Source of the DNA: an uncultured Eubacteriales bacterium
GTDB taxonomy: Bacteria; Bacillota; Clostridia; Lachnospirales; Lachnospiraceae
Assembly: GCA_900314525.1 (NCBI GenBank)
Contig: OMVN01000024.1
Location: 1 to 32,045, forward strand
Reading direction: 5' to 3'
DNA length: 32,045 bases
Shown: positions 9,802 through 17,542 of the stretch, piece after piece
How the letters are laid out: the number at the start of each line of letters is the position of its first letter
How positions within the stretch are numbered: the stretch's first letter is position 1
Program-made: the position numbers and the translations under genes
Notes under the pieces: generated by a model
Databases searched by the model: none
Told to the model about the DNA's origin: nothing
What the model saw: only the letters and a program-made list of their open reading frames with translations

Positions 9802-10551
9802 ATGGAATATAAATTTGATGTAATATCAGCAACTGATAAGTGCATAAAATGGATTAAGGAGTGGTTTGAGAATAATGGGAGTAACTGCAATGCTATAGTA
9901 GGTATATCAGGAGGAAAAGATTCTACAGTTGCAGCAGCACTGTGTGTAAAAGCTTTGGGAAAAGACAGGGTTATCGGGGTAATGATGCCAAATGGTGAAC
10001 AGGCAGACATAGAAGATTCCAAGTTCGTTTGTGAAGTGTTAGGAATTAGAAATTATACAATTAATATAGCTAGTGCGTATAAATCAATTATTTCAGAGAT
10101 AGAGAAAAATAATATAGAAATACAGCCTCAGACAAAAGTAAACCTGCCTCCAAGACTTAGAATGTCATCACTCTACGCAGTGAGTCAGAGCAATAATGGA
10201 AGAGTGGTGAACACGTGCAACATGTCTGAGGATTATGTTGGTTATTCAACTAGATATGGTGATTCAGCAGGTGATTTTGCTCCACTGGCTAATTTCACTG
10301 TCACTGAGGTACTTGAAATTGGCAGCTATTTAGGATTGCCAGATAAACTAGTAAAGAAAGCACCTTCTGACGGTTTGACAGGAAAGACAGATGAAGATAA
10401 TTTAGGATTCACATATGCAGAACTTGACAGATATATAAGACAGGGAATTGAACCATCAAAGGATAAGAAAGATAGAATAGATTTATTGCATAAAAAAAAT
10501 CTTTTTAAACTGCAGCTTATGCCATCATTTAAAATGGAAAAAGAGGAATAA
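9802..10551 (+). CDS. nadE: NAD synthetase, ammonia-type
   Basis: NadE makes NAD from nicotinic acid adenine dinucleotide, ATP and ammonia. The ATP-pyrophosphatase P-loop SGGKDS is at residues 36-41, followed by the substrate-site stretches RLRMSSLYAVSQ, NTCNMSEDYVGYSTRYGD, and the KAPSDGLTGKTDEDNLGFTYAELD region that is diagnostic for NadE. No glutaminase domain is present, so ammonia is the likely nitrogen donor. Length of 249 residues is normal. It follows the diguanylate cyclase by 20 bases with AAGGAG before the ATG, so co-transcription is likely. The gene appears intact. Confidence 0.95.
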   Translation: MEYKFDVISATDKCIKWIKEWFENNGSNCNAIVGISGGKDSTVAAALCVKALGKDRVIGVMMPNGEQADIEDSKFVCEVLGIRNYTINIASAYKSIISEIEKNNIEIQPQTKVNLPPRLRMSSLYAVSQSNNGRVVNTCNMSEDYVGYSTRYGDSAGDFAPLANFTVTEVLEIGSYLGLPDKLVKKAPSDGLTGKTDEDNLGFTYAELDRYIRQGIEPSKDKKDRIDLLHKKNLFKLQLMPSFKMEKEE

Positions 10552-10553
10552 TT

Positions 10554-10613
10554 ATGACAGAATTGGTAAAGGGATTCAGAATTGCCAAAATCTTTATAAA
10601 ATTAAATTTATAA
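10554..10613 (+). pseudogene. Possible 5' remnant of a lost gene after nadE
   Basis: Right after nadE an ATG with a fair ribosome site (agaggaataatt) opens a 19-codon frame, MTELVKGFRIAKIFIKLNL, that then stops. The start of the peptide looks like a normal protein N-terminus and the end is low-complexity AT-rich sequence. In a window with several internal deletions it may be the head of a deleted gene. It may equally be chance. Confidence 0.25.
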
Positions 10614-10661
10614 TATCTATAGAATAAATTAATAAAAAATTTAGGATATTAGTGTAAATTA

Positions 10662-10690
10662 TTGACAATTTATACAGAATTTTGTATATT
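10662..10690 (+). promoter_or_regulatory. Promoter for the DUF4234-DUF2752 pair
   Basis: Perfect TTGACA at 10662-10667, 17-base spacer, TATATT at 10685-10690. The gene's ribosome site AAGGAGG is at 10708-10714. Confidence 0.8.
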
Positions 10691-10723
10691 ATAGTAAGTA
10701 TTAAATAAAGGAGGACATTGAAA

Positions 10724-11056
10724 ATGGTTAAACAGAGAAATATAGCTTTATGTGTTATTTTTTCAATTATTACATTTGGTATTTATGGAATCTATTGGTT
10801 CATATGTTTAACAAATGACGCAAATGAACTTGCACCTGAAGAGGCAACAGCATCTGGAGGAATGGCAATTTTATTTACAATAATCACTTGCGGTATCTAT
10901 TCAATCTACTGGGTATACAAACAGGGTAAAAAGATTGATGCAGCAAAGGGTGGCGATGGTAACACAGCTATTCTTTACCTCATCCTTGATATCATCGGAT
11001 TATCAATTATTGCAACTATATTAATGCAGAACGAGATTAACAAACTCGCAGCATAA
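10724..11056 (+). CDS. DUF4234-family small membrane protein
   Basis: The 110-residue protein has two similar halves, each with a hydrophobic segment and an FGIYGIYWF / CGIYSIYWVYK motif, followed by a third hydrophobic helix near the C-terminus. The paired G-I-Y-x-I-Y-W motif is characteristic of DUF4234. Its function is unknown; members are found near DUF2752 proteins and envelope genes. The ATG at 10724 lies nine bases after AAGGAGG and is preferred over the TTG at 10718, which is only three bases away from it. It is followed after three bases by the DUF2752 gene, so the two are surely co-translated. Confidence 0.8.
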   Translation: MVKQRNIALCVIFSIITFGIYGIYWFICLTNDANELAPEEATASGGMAILFTIITCGIYSIYWVYKQGKKIDAAKGGDGNTAILYLILDIIGLSIIATILMQNEINKLAA

Positions 11057-11059
11057 TAT

Positions 11060-11455
11060 ATGAGAATTATTAAATCTGAGAATAAGAGATTAATAAAAAT
11101 CATTCATAGAATAAGTCTACTGTTAGCAGTAGGCTTATTTTATAATGTTTTTATTATAGTTACAGGATGGGGGATTCCATGTATAATCCACAGTTTAACA
11201 GGATTTAATTGTCCAGGATGCGGTATTACACGGATGTGTGTCAATATTTCAAAGTTACAATTTAAGAAGGCATTTGAATACAACAGATTTATATTTATTA
11301 CCTGGCCTTTTATTATGTATGAAATCATTTTAGAATTGTATAATTATGTAAATTACAGAAAAACCAAGAGATGCTTATTTCATAATATTGTAATTCTGTT
11401 ATATGTTGTGTTACTGATTACTTGGGGAATTGCAAGGAATTTTTGGGGAATATAA
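11060..11455 (+). CDS. DUF2752-family membrane protein
   Basis: A 131-residue protein with a hydrophobic N-terminal helix, the signature FNCPGCGITRM near residues 49-59, and two further membrane segments. The CPGCGxTR motif defines DUF2752. Function is unknown; the paired cysteines suggest metal binding or redox chemistry at the membrane (inference). It has no obvious ribosome site of its own and begins four bases after the stop of the DUF4234 gene, which suggests translational coupling. A hairpin follows. Confidence 0.85.
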   Translation: MRIIKSENKRLIKIIHRISLLLAVGLFYNVFIIVTGWGIPCIIHSLTGFNCPGCGITRMCVNISKLQFKKAFEYNRFIFITWPFIMYEIILELYNYVNYRKTKRCLFHNIVILLYVVLLITWGIARNFWGI

Positions 11456-11488
11456 ATTATTTAAAACTAATATAGGACAATCTAAAGG

Positions 11489-11530
11489 TGCTCCCTTTTC
11501 TAAAAGTTACGGAAAAGAGAGCATTTATTA
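11489..11530 (+). terminator. Hairpin after DUF2752, probable partial terminator
   Basis: TGCTCCCTTTTC (11489-11500) pairs with GAAAAGAGAGCA (11512-11523) with one mismatch, followed by tttatt. The T-tail is weak and a ribosome site begins at once, so some read-through into the miniprotein gene is likely. Confidence 0.6.
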
Positions 11531-11546
11531 AAGGAGAATAAATAAA

Positions 11547-11654
11547 ATGGGTGATATAGAATTTAATATGATCAAGATATTTATTATTGAAGCAATTATA
11601 CCAATAGCAGCGTATTTGTTATATTTTTCCATAAAAAATATGAGAAAGGAATAA
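11547..11654 (+). CDS. 35-residue membrane miniprotein
   Basis: An ATG ten bases after AAGGAG opens a 35-codon frame: a short acidic start (MGDIEFNMIK), one hydrophobic helix (IFIIEAIIPIAAYLLYFSI) and a basic tail (KNMRKE). This is the plan of a single-pass small membrane protein with the C-terminus inside. It lies just behind the hairpin that follows the DUF4234-DUF2752 pair, so it may be a weakly expressed third member of that operon. No family is recognised. The good ribosome site and clean topology argue against chance. Confidence 0.55.
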   Translation: MGDIEFNMIKIFIIEAIIPIAAYLLYFSIKNMRKE

Positions 11655-11833
11655 TATCAAAAAAATGGTAGATGTTCTTCCACAAATGGGTTCACGGTTG
11701 GCAGATCAATGATTTGTAATGGCAAGAATATACTAGTGGGCTTTTTTAGAGATAAATAATTATGTAGAAAAATTATATACAGTGGGATATAATAACGAAA
11801 AACCTTTAACAAAAGAAATAGGAGGACTTAATA
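11655..11833 (+). other. Intergenic stretch, possibly decayed coding sequence
   Basis: One frame reads MVDVLPQMGSRLADQ then TGA, FVMARIY then TAG, then WAFLEINNYVEKLYTVGYNN up to the bcp ribosome site. The codon use is coding-like and the frame is continuous apart from two stops, so it may be a dead gene, but no family is recognised. No clear promoter for bcp is seen; AGGAGG lies at 11820-11825. Confidence 0.3.
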
Positions 11834-12289
11834 ATGTTAGAAGTAGGAATAAAAGCACCAGATTTTGAATTGCCAGATCAGAATGGAGAATTACATAAAT
11901 TAAGTGATTATTTGGGTAAGAAAGTAATATTGTATTTTTATCCGAAAGATAACACTGCTGGATGTACAAAACAGGCATGTGGATTTTCTGAGAGATATCC
12001 ACAGTTTACGGAAAAGGGAGCAGTAATTCTTGGAGTTAGCAAGGATTCTGTAGCTTCCCATAAAAGATTTGAGGAAAAACAAGGGTTATTATTTACATTA
12101 TTGTCAGATACTGAGCGTAAAGTAATAGAAGCATATGATGTATGGAAAGAGAAGAAAAATTACGGCAAGATTTCTATGGGTGTGGTACGCACCACATATC
12201 TTATTGATGAACAGGGAATCATAATTAAAAGTAATGATAAGGTAAAAGCCGCTGATGATCCAGAGAATATGTTACAGGAGCTTTCATAA
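11834..12289 (+). CDS. bcp: Thioredoxin-dependent thiol peroxidase (peroxiredoxin Q)
   Basis: This 151-residue Bcp/PrxQ reduces hydrogen peroxide and organic peroxides using thioredoxin. The thioredoxin-fold core reads APDFELPDQNG ... VILYFYPKDNTAGCTKQACGF: Cys44 is the peroxidatic residue in the TxxC motif and Cys49 the resolving one, the usual C-x4-C arrangement. The conserved Arg is in the VVRTTYLID strand. AGGAGG precedes the ATG. Its stop codon overlaps the start of yaaA by one base (TAATG), so the two peroxide-defence genes are translationally coupled. Confidence 0.95.
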   Translation: MLEVGIKAPDFELPDQNGELHKLSDYLGKKVILYFYPKDNTAGCTKQACGFSERYPQFTEKGAVILGVSKDSVASHKRFEEKQGLLFTLLSDTERKVIEAYDVWKEKKNYGKISMGVVRTTYLIDEQGIIIKSNDKVKAADDPENMLQELS

Positions 12290-13038
12290 TGAAAATTATT
12301 TTGTCTCCGGCAAAGAAAATGAATGTTGACACAGATAAAGTTGAGGTACTTAGTAAACCAGTATGTTTAGATAAAACAGAAGTAATATTGACTTGGCTTA
12401 GGAGTAAATCCCGTGATGAATTAAAAAAATTATGGGGATGTAATGATAAAATTGCTGAGCAAAATTTTAACCGTATTGAAAATATGGATTTATATAAGCA
12501 GCTTACCCCAGCTGTAATTGCATATGATGGAATAGCTTACCAGTATATGGCACCAGCAGTATTTGAGGATGGACATTTCGAATATGTACAGGAACATCTG
12601 TGTATCCTATCTGCATTTTACGGAGTGCTAAGAGCAATGGATGGAGTTGCACCTTATAGGCTTGAAATGCAGGCTAAGGCTGCTATTGATGACAACAAGA
12701 ACTTGTATGATTTTTGGGGAAGAGATTTATATGATGCAGTTATGGATGACAGCAAAATTATTATAAATCTTGCATCGAAAGAGTATTCAAAGTGTATAGA
12801 AAAATATTTGAAACCAGATGACAGGTATATAACAATTACTTTTTGTGAAAAATCTGGAGATAAACTTGTAACAAAGGCAACTTATGCAAAGATGGCAAGA
12901 GGTGAGATGGTTAGATATATGGCAGAAAAACATATTGAGACTCCAGAAGAAATACGGAATTTTGACAGATTAGGATATATATACAGAGCAGATATATCTT
13001 CTGATTCAGAATATGTGTTTGAAAGAATACTAGTATAA
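12289..13038 (+). CDS. yaaA: Peroxide stress protein YaaA
   Basis: The 249-residue protein is a full-length YaaA (DUF328/UPF0246). It begins with the family's hallmark MKIILSPAKKM and carries the internal YDGIAYQ, LSAFYGVLRAMDGVAPYRLEM and YGxxW-type FWGRDLYD stretches. In Escherichia coli YaaA limits free intracellular iron and so protects DNA and protein during hydrogen peroxide stress; a DNA-binding fold has been described. The coupling to bcp by a TAATG overlap fits this job. It shares no terminator with bcp, and the superoxide reductase follows 92 bases later with its own possible operator. Confidence 0.94.
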   Translation: MKIILSPAKKMNVDTDKVEVLSKPVCLDKTEVILTWLRSKSRDELKKLWGCNDKIAEQNFNRIENMDLYKQLTPAVIAYDGIAYQYMAPAVFEDGHFEYVQEHLCILSAFYGVLRAMDGVAPYRLEMQAKAAIDDNKNLYDFWGRDLYDAVMDDSKIIINLASKEYSKCIEKYLKPDDRYITITFCEKSGDKLVTKATYAKMARGEMVRYMAEKHIETPEEIRNFDRLGYIYRADISSDSEYVFERILV

Positions 13039-13064
13039 TTCCTTGTAAATAAAGTTATTGCATG

Positions 13065-13079
13065 TTAAAATATTTATAA
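13065..13079 (+). promoter_or_regulatory. PerR-box-like palindrome before superoxide reductase
   Basis: TTAAAATATTTATAA matches 12 of the 14 defined positions of the known PerR box TTATAATNATTATAA. It lies between yaaA and the superoxide reductase gene, where a peroxide-sensing repressor would be expected. In AT-rich sequence such matches arise by chance, so context is the main support. Confidence 0.4.
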
Positions 13080-13130
13080 ACAATTTATGTAGTTATACCC
13101 CCTGTGGTATTTAGAAAAGGAGGACTAAAA

Positions 13131-13502
13131 ATGAGATTTTTTGTTTGTGAACATTGTGGAAACATGGTAGAAATGTTAAAGGATTCAGGAGCGCCTATGA
13201 CATGCTGTGGAGATAAAATGAAAGAATTGGTTCCTGGAACATCAGATGGAGCGGTTGAAAAACATGTGCCCGTTGTAGCAGTTGACGGAAATAAAGTAAT
13301 TGTTTCTGTAGGCGAAGCAGAGCATCCAATGGTTGAGGCACACTTTATTCAGTGGATAGCAATTGAGACAAATTCTGGAGTATACAGAAAAGTATTAAAT
13401 CCAGGTCAGACACCAAAAGCAGAGTTTGTTTTATCGGATGGTGAGTCTGTAGTTGCTACATATGCATACTGCAATCTCCATGGACTTTGGAAAGCAGAGT
13501 AG
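13131..13502 (+). CDS. Superoxide reductase (desulfoferrodoxin type)
   Basis: The 123-residue protein has both iron centres of a 2Fe-superoxide reductase. The N-terminal desulforedoxin site is Cys6, Cys9, Cys25 and Cys26 (CEHC ... CC). The catalytic His4Cys site is His45 in the EKHVP loop with the conserved Lys44, His65 and His71 (EHPMVEAHFIQWI), Cys114 and His117 (CNLHGLW). It reduces superoxide to hydrogen peroxide without producing oxygen, a typical solution in anaerobes; the peroxide would go to Bcp. The ATG at 13131 is preceded by AAGGAGG; an earlier GTG at 13104 spans that site and is rejected. All ligands are present. Confidence 0.95.
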   Translation: MRFFVCEHCGNMVEMLKDSGAPMTCCGDKMKELVPGTSDGAVEKHVPVVAVDGNKVIVSVGEAEHPMVEAHFIQWIAIETNSGVYRKVLNPGQTPKAEFVLSDGESVVATYAYCNLHGLWKAE

Positions 13503-13527
13503 GACATAAGTTTATAAATTAAAACAT

Positions 13528-13577
13528 AAATGCCGATGCACATATCATTTTATTTGATATGCTCATCGGCATTTTAT
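13528..13577 (+). terminator. Strong terminator after superoxide reductase
   Basis: AAATGCCGATG ... CATATCA pairs with TGATATG ... CATCGGCATTT across a short loop, followed by a T-rich tail. It ends the oxidative-stress group. Confidence 0.92.
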
Positions 13578-13741
13578 TTTAGTTTCCCCCTTTCTTGAAA
13601 ATGCAGTCTCAACACATTGTATTAATTCTTCTATAATTCTGAAAAATAAATTTGTCAATAAATAATTAAAAAAAATACGTAACAATTTTAAGCTAACATA
13701 CATATTATATTAAAGATTAAAATTTATTTTGAGGTTATATA

Positions 13742-14587
13742 ATGAAATCAATTAAAACATGTTCAGGTACAGCGGATTATTCGAAAGTAACAGGAGACAG
13801 AATCCTCCCATTTCTATTTGTATTAAATGAAGCGGATTCTGTATTAAATCCTGTGGAAGGGGAATTGCAGAAATTTTGTTATGATGTGACTGGAGTTGGA
13901 CAGGATGATGAAATATATGATGATTTAAGTCATTTTGTATTAGGTATTTGTAAGGATATCTCATCAGAAAATATTGCAGCAATAAGTGTAATTATAAATG
14001 GGGTTACGCAGGATGTAGTATTGGGAGAAAATGTGGAAATATTAACGGAGGAAAATCCTGATCCTACAACAGAATGTGCAGGAATAAAGTTTGATTTTCC
14101 TCTTGATAAAGTAGAAGGGGAAATGCAGGTATGCATAACATTTACACAAACATATCCAGTGGGACCAGTGAACGTATGTGTTTTTGGTGGAAATACAGTT
14201 GCTACAGGATTAACAATTTGTGGACCTGTATGTGGATAATTTCAAAGCTGTGAATCTACATTTTATCAGAACGAAACAGTGTGTGTTTCAGTAACTGTGA
14301 CACCATATGCAACATCCAGAAATGCAATTGCACGTTGTTGTGGGAATCCCGTGGTAACAGAACAGAATAGCTGCCCAAGAGGAGAGAGAACATGTACATT
14401 TACAGTAACACAGCCATTATGCATAGAAGTTTCAATTGAATTTGGAGCAGATATAAGTACAGGTGATGCAAGTGTAATATGTGGCGGGGTATCTGAAGAG
14501 GGTTGTGAGTGCAACAGTGACAATTCAGAAACATCAGTTAATGATGAATATAACATTGTTAGAAAAAATAGATTTTTTAATAGATAG
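13742..14587 (+). pseudogene. Cysteine-rich two-part protein interrupted by TAA
   Basis: Two open segments lie in the same frame and are separated only by TAA at 14237-14239. The first (165 residues) is beta-rich with DDLSHFVLGIC, NPDPTTECAGIKFDF and ends VATGLTICGPVCG; the second (about 115 residues) has a second cysteine module (VCVSVTVTPYAT, ARCCGNPVV, SCPRGERTCTFTVTQPLC, VICGG, GCEC). The continuous coding character and absence of a ribosome site before the second part argue for one 281-codon gene with a nonsense codon, or read-through. There is no signal peptide. The architecture recalls paired Cys-rich beta proteins of endospore-forming Firmicutes, possibly spore-surface components, but I cannot name the family. 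GAGG precedes the ATG; flanks are non-coding, so it stands alone. Confidence 0.6.
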
Positions 14588-14610
14588 GATGTAGATATAT
14601 AACTTTAACT

Positions 14611-14657
14611 GACTTCCAATTATATGAATTTATATTCAGATAACATGAGGTCTTTTT
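14611..14657 (+). terminator. Probable terminator after the cysteine-rich gene
   Basis: GACTTC pairs with GAGGTC (one G-T pair), with an inner TGAAT/ATTCA hairpin, followed by seven Ts. Confidence 0.45.
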
Positions 14658-14732
14658 TTAAGTTAAATGTTTTTTATTGAGAAGAATATTTAATTTTGCT
14701 AAAGTTAAAAGTAGAAAGTGTAGAAAATATGT

Positions 14733-14760
14733 GTGACATTTTATATAATATAACTATAAC
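14733..14760 (+). promoter_or_regulatory. Promoter before the peptide deformylase
   Basis: GTGACA (14733-14738) and TATAAC (14755-14760) with a 16-base spacer, each five of six to consensus; the gene starts 38 bases later. Confidence 0.45.
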
Positions 14761-14798
14761 TTTATTTGAAAATACAATATTTGAAAGGGGATTAATTA

Positions 14799-15209
14799 AT
14801 GATTAAACCAATTGTACATGATATATTTTTTCTCGGACAACCATCAGATTCTGCAACAAAAGAAGATATACCAGTGGCTAAGGATTTGTTAGATACGCTG
14901 GCAGCACATACGGAAGAATGTGTTGGAATGGCAGCTAATATGATTGGTGTAAGGAAGAATATTATAGTTGTAAATATAGGTATCATGAACATAGCAATGA
15001 TTAATCCTGTAATAGTGAAGAAATCAGTTCCATTTGAGACGGAGGAGGGATGCCTTTCTTTAAATGGTGTTAGGAAAACAACAAGATACAGGAATATTGA
15101 AGTTGAATATGAGGATATGAATTTTAAAAAACATAGTGGGAAGTTTTCAGGTTGGACAGCACAGATAATTCAGCATGAATGTGATCATCTTGCAGGAATT
15201 ATTATTTAG
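14799..15209 (+). CDS. Peptide deformylase, short second type
   Basis: The 136-residue protein is a deformylase of the short form known as a second copy in lactobacilli and clostridia. The zinc motifs are present: EGCLS at residues 83-87 (Cys ligand) and QHECDH at 125-130 (two His ligands and the catalytic Glu). Motif 1, normally GLAAPQIG, reads GMAANMIG at 43-50, so the usual glutamine that stabilises the oxyanion is Met. Canonical deformylase removes the formyl group from new proteins; whether this paralogue does so, or acts on other N-formyl substrates, is open. AAAGGGG lies before the ATG. It may be co-transcribed with the following isochorismatase-family gene. Confidence 0.88.
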   Translation: MIKPIVHDIFFLGQPSDSATKEDIPVAKDLLDTLAAHTEECVGMAANMIGVRKNIIVVNIGIMNIAMINPVIVKKSVPFETEEGCLSLNGVRKTTRYRNIEVEYEDMNFKKHSGKFSGWTAQIIQHECDHLAGIII

Positions 15210-15285
15210 AAATATAAGTGTGAATAATAATATTAGTTTTGTGAAAAAATAATCTAAAATATAGTTAATAGGGGGGATTATATAT

Positions 15286-15864
15286 TTGGATGAAAGAATA
15301 AAAAAAATGCTGAGTAATCCTACTTTACTGGTGATTGATTTGCAAAATGTCTATTCTAAAGGACAAAAATGGGAGTGTAAAAATTTTGATGAAGTAATTA
15401 AGAATATCAAATTATTACTCAGTAATTTGAAAAATAATAAAGTTGTGTTTACGCGATTTAAAGCAAATCAGAAACCAAAAGGTGTATGGGAAAATTACAA
15501 TATGCAGAATGCAGACGTTAATTCAGATAAATGGTTAAATAATATAGCTGATGGAGTAAAACAATTTTCGGAAAAATATCCATGCTATGATAAATCGGTA
15601 TATTCAGCATATAGTATAAAGTCTATTAGAGAAATAGCAGCAGAGTCATCTTGTGTTGTTATTACAGGTGCAGTTGCAGAATGCTGTGTTTTGTCAACTG
15701 TCATGAGTTTTATAGATGCGGGAGTATATGTAGTATATTTGAAGGATGCCATTGCAAGTATCGATGATAAGGTAAAAAGTGCTACATTAAATGTTTTAGA
15801 CGGATTTGCACCCCTACAGATTAATATTATGGATACAAAAGAGATTTCTGATTTTATGTCATAG
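15286..15864 (+). CDS. Isochorismatase-family cysteine hydrolase
   Basis: This 192-residue protein has the family's catalytic triad: Asp18 in LLVIDLQN, Lys103 in DKSVYSAY, and Cys134 in AVAECCVLST, followed by the usual DAxASIDD segment. Relatives hydrolyse nicotinamide, isochorismate, carbamates or other amides; the DLQN and missing metal-binding DxH pattern make nicotinamidase unlikely, and the substrate is unknown. The start is a TTG at 15286, nine bases after a GGGGGG run that serves as a strong ribosome site; no ATG fits. It lies 76 bases after the deformylase. Confidence 0.88.
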   Translation: MDERIKKMLSNPTLLVIDLQNVYSKGQKWECKNFDEVIKNIKLLLSNLKNNKVVFTRFKANQKPKGVWENYNMQNADVNSDKWLNNIADGVKQFSEKYPCYDKSVYSAYSIKSIREIAAESSCVVITGAVAECCVLSTVMSFIDAGVYVVYLKDAIASIDDKVKSATLNVLDGFAPLQINIMDTKEISDFMS

Positions 15865-15881
15865 ATTTGTCTTAGGTATAG

Positions 15882-15894
15882 TTGTATAATACAA
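15882..15894. promoter_or_regulatory. Perfect palindrome before the helical-protein gene
   Basis: TTGTAT-A-ATACAA is a perfect inverted repeat lying 25 bases before the ribosome site of the next gene. It contains TATAAT, so it may be a -10 box overlapped by a repressor site. Very similar half-sites occur at 19557-19692 and 29800-29813. Confidence 0.4.
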
Positions 15895-15933
15895 TTAACA
15901 AAGATGAGAAAACAATTTAAGGAGGAAATAGGT

Positions 15934-17468
15934 ATGCCAGGAACTAAAGATAATAGTATTTTAAATTACTGAGTAAGGATGATAAAATTAAATTTTTTGA
16001 GAAGTTTAAGAATTTAGTAGAGGAATATAAAAAAGATTTTAATGCATCGATGATAAAAGAAGGGAGAACATCTAGCAACAAATTGAATTATGTTACAGAA
16101 CTTGGAAATATTATAGATGGCATGAAATCTGATATTGAAAAAAAAGGAACTGTAAATTGGGATGAAATTACGAAGGATAATTCAAAAGCTTTATTAATAG
16201 GTCATGAAATTGATAAAATTGCAAACCACATTTCAGATAAATCAGAATTAAGAGATTTATATTTTGCAGTGCTTGGTGGAAAGATACAAAAGGACAGAAC
16301 AGTTGGTAAAGGAAAAATTACTGTAGAACCTTTAAATGAAAATGAGACAATCAATTTTTATAATTCAGTGAAACAATTTGCGAATAAAAAACATATAGTT
16401 TTACATGAAGAAGGTAAAATTAACAATAAAATAGATGAAATGTCAGCAAAAATTGAACAGAATAAAATTATTACTATAAAAAATAAAATTGAAAAAAGTG
16501 ATAGTGTATATTCTACTTTTGAAAAAATTATAAGTTCTGAATTTGATAGAACAGATATTCTTGACAATAACAGATTTTGTGGTGGAAAAGCAAGTAATTC
16601 TAAGGAATGGAATGGATTTGCAAAACAAATTACTGATATGAAAGAATATTTCGACATAATGAGAAATGAAAAAAAGGATGACCTCGAAACTAGTAATACA
16701 CACATGAAGAATGCTATAATTCTGACAGAAGATCTCTCTTTAAAGGCACAGTTATATGTTGTGGAAAAAGAGGGTCAGTTTATTGCAGGTAGTTCTGATT
16801 CTGGAAAGGCACGATTAGAATTTGCCAGAGAAATGATTTCAATTTCGGAGAGAATGAAAATCGCTAATGAGATAATTAAAAATGATAAATTAAATATTGA
16901 TTTATCAGCAAATGGATTAAATATTTCAAAGCAGCAAATGATAGACATGGTAACTAATGGTGAGTATGTAAAATCAACTTACCTTGCATCATATAATGCA
17001 TTTTCTTCAAATGGAATGAAAAATTTAACTTCAGGTAGAATTAGAGACAATGAATCGTTAACAGAATACATATCATCTGCAGTTGCAGCAGAAAAATTAG
17101 CAGACAGAGCAGCTAATCAGGCACTTGCCAAGCAAGGTGGTAAATACAATACACCAGAGAGTAAACAATTTTTTGTTCAGAATTATAAAAAACAATTGTT
17201 TAATTCAACACAATTTATAGATTATCTTAAAAAGAAAAATTTCAATACGCCTGAAAAGGTAGCTGCAATTGATAGTGTAGAAATGAATGCAGATTTTAAG
17301 AAACATGTAATTGACAAAGTCAGTGTAAAGATAGGCGAAAAGGCAGTAAAATCAGCTGATGCAATGAATAAAATGAAAGAAAATCTTCAGAATATTAGAC
17401 AGGCAGGAAATCCAAAAATTAAAAATCCTCAAATCAAAGTTACACAGGCTAAGGGACCAATGGCATAA
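15934..17468 (+). pseudogene. Unknown helical cytoplasmic protein, frameshifted near its start
   Basis: An ideal start (AAGGAGG, eight bases, ATG at 15934) opens MPGTKDNSIL and then stops after 12 codons. In the next frame the protein continues without interruption as FKLLSKDDKIKFFEKFKNLV and on to 17468, about 511 residues in all. Restoring one T to the run at 15959-15962 joins them. The protein is rich in Lys, Glu, Asn and predicted long helices, with no signal peptide, membrane segment or known motif; the C-terminal 90 residues are basic (KKHVIDKVSVKIGEKAVKSA and beyond) and end in GPMA. Nothing in it points to an enzyme. If translated as read, a start inside at 16050 has no good ribosome site. 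No family recognised. Confidence 0.65.
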
Positions 17469-17483
17469 ATATTTAGATATAAT

Positions 17484-17519
17484 GATAAATGGGACACCAT
17501 ATGGTGTCCCATTTATTAT
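17484..17519. terminator. Bidirectional terminator between convergent genes
   Basis: ATAAATGGGACACC and GGTGTCCCATTTAT form a perfect stem with an ATAT loop, and A- and T-rich flanks on the two sides serve both directions. It separates the helical-protein gene from the minus-strand membrane protein. Confidence 0.92.
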
Positions 17520-17542
17520 ATAAACTATGAAATTATTTATTA

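Noticed and set aside
13104-13130. GTG start of superoxide reductase at 13104.
   Set aside because: The extra codons span the AAGGAGG site of the ATG at 13131, and the protein family begins at MRFFVC.
5022-14239. TAA used as a sense codon in this organism.
   Set aside because: Intact genes such as pyrF, sulP, nadE and superoxide-neighbour genes end in TAA at the expected family length, so TAA is a normal stop.
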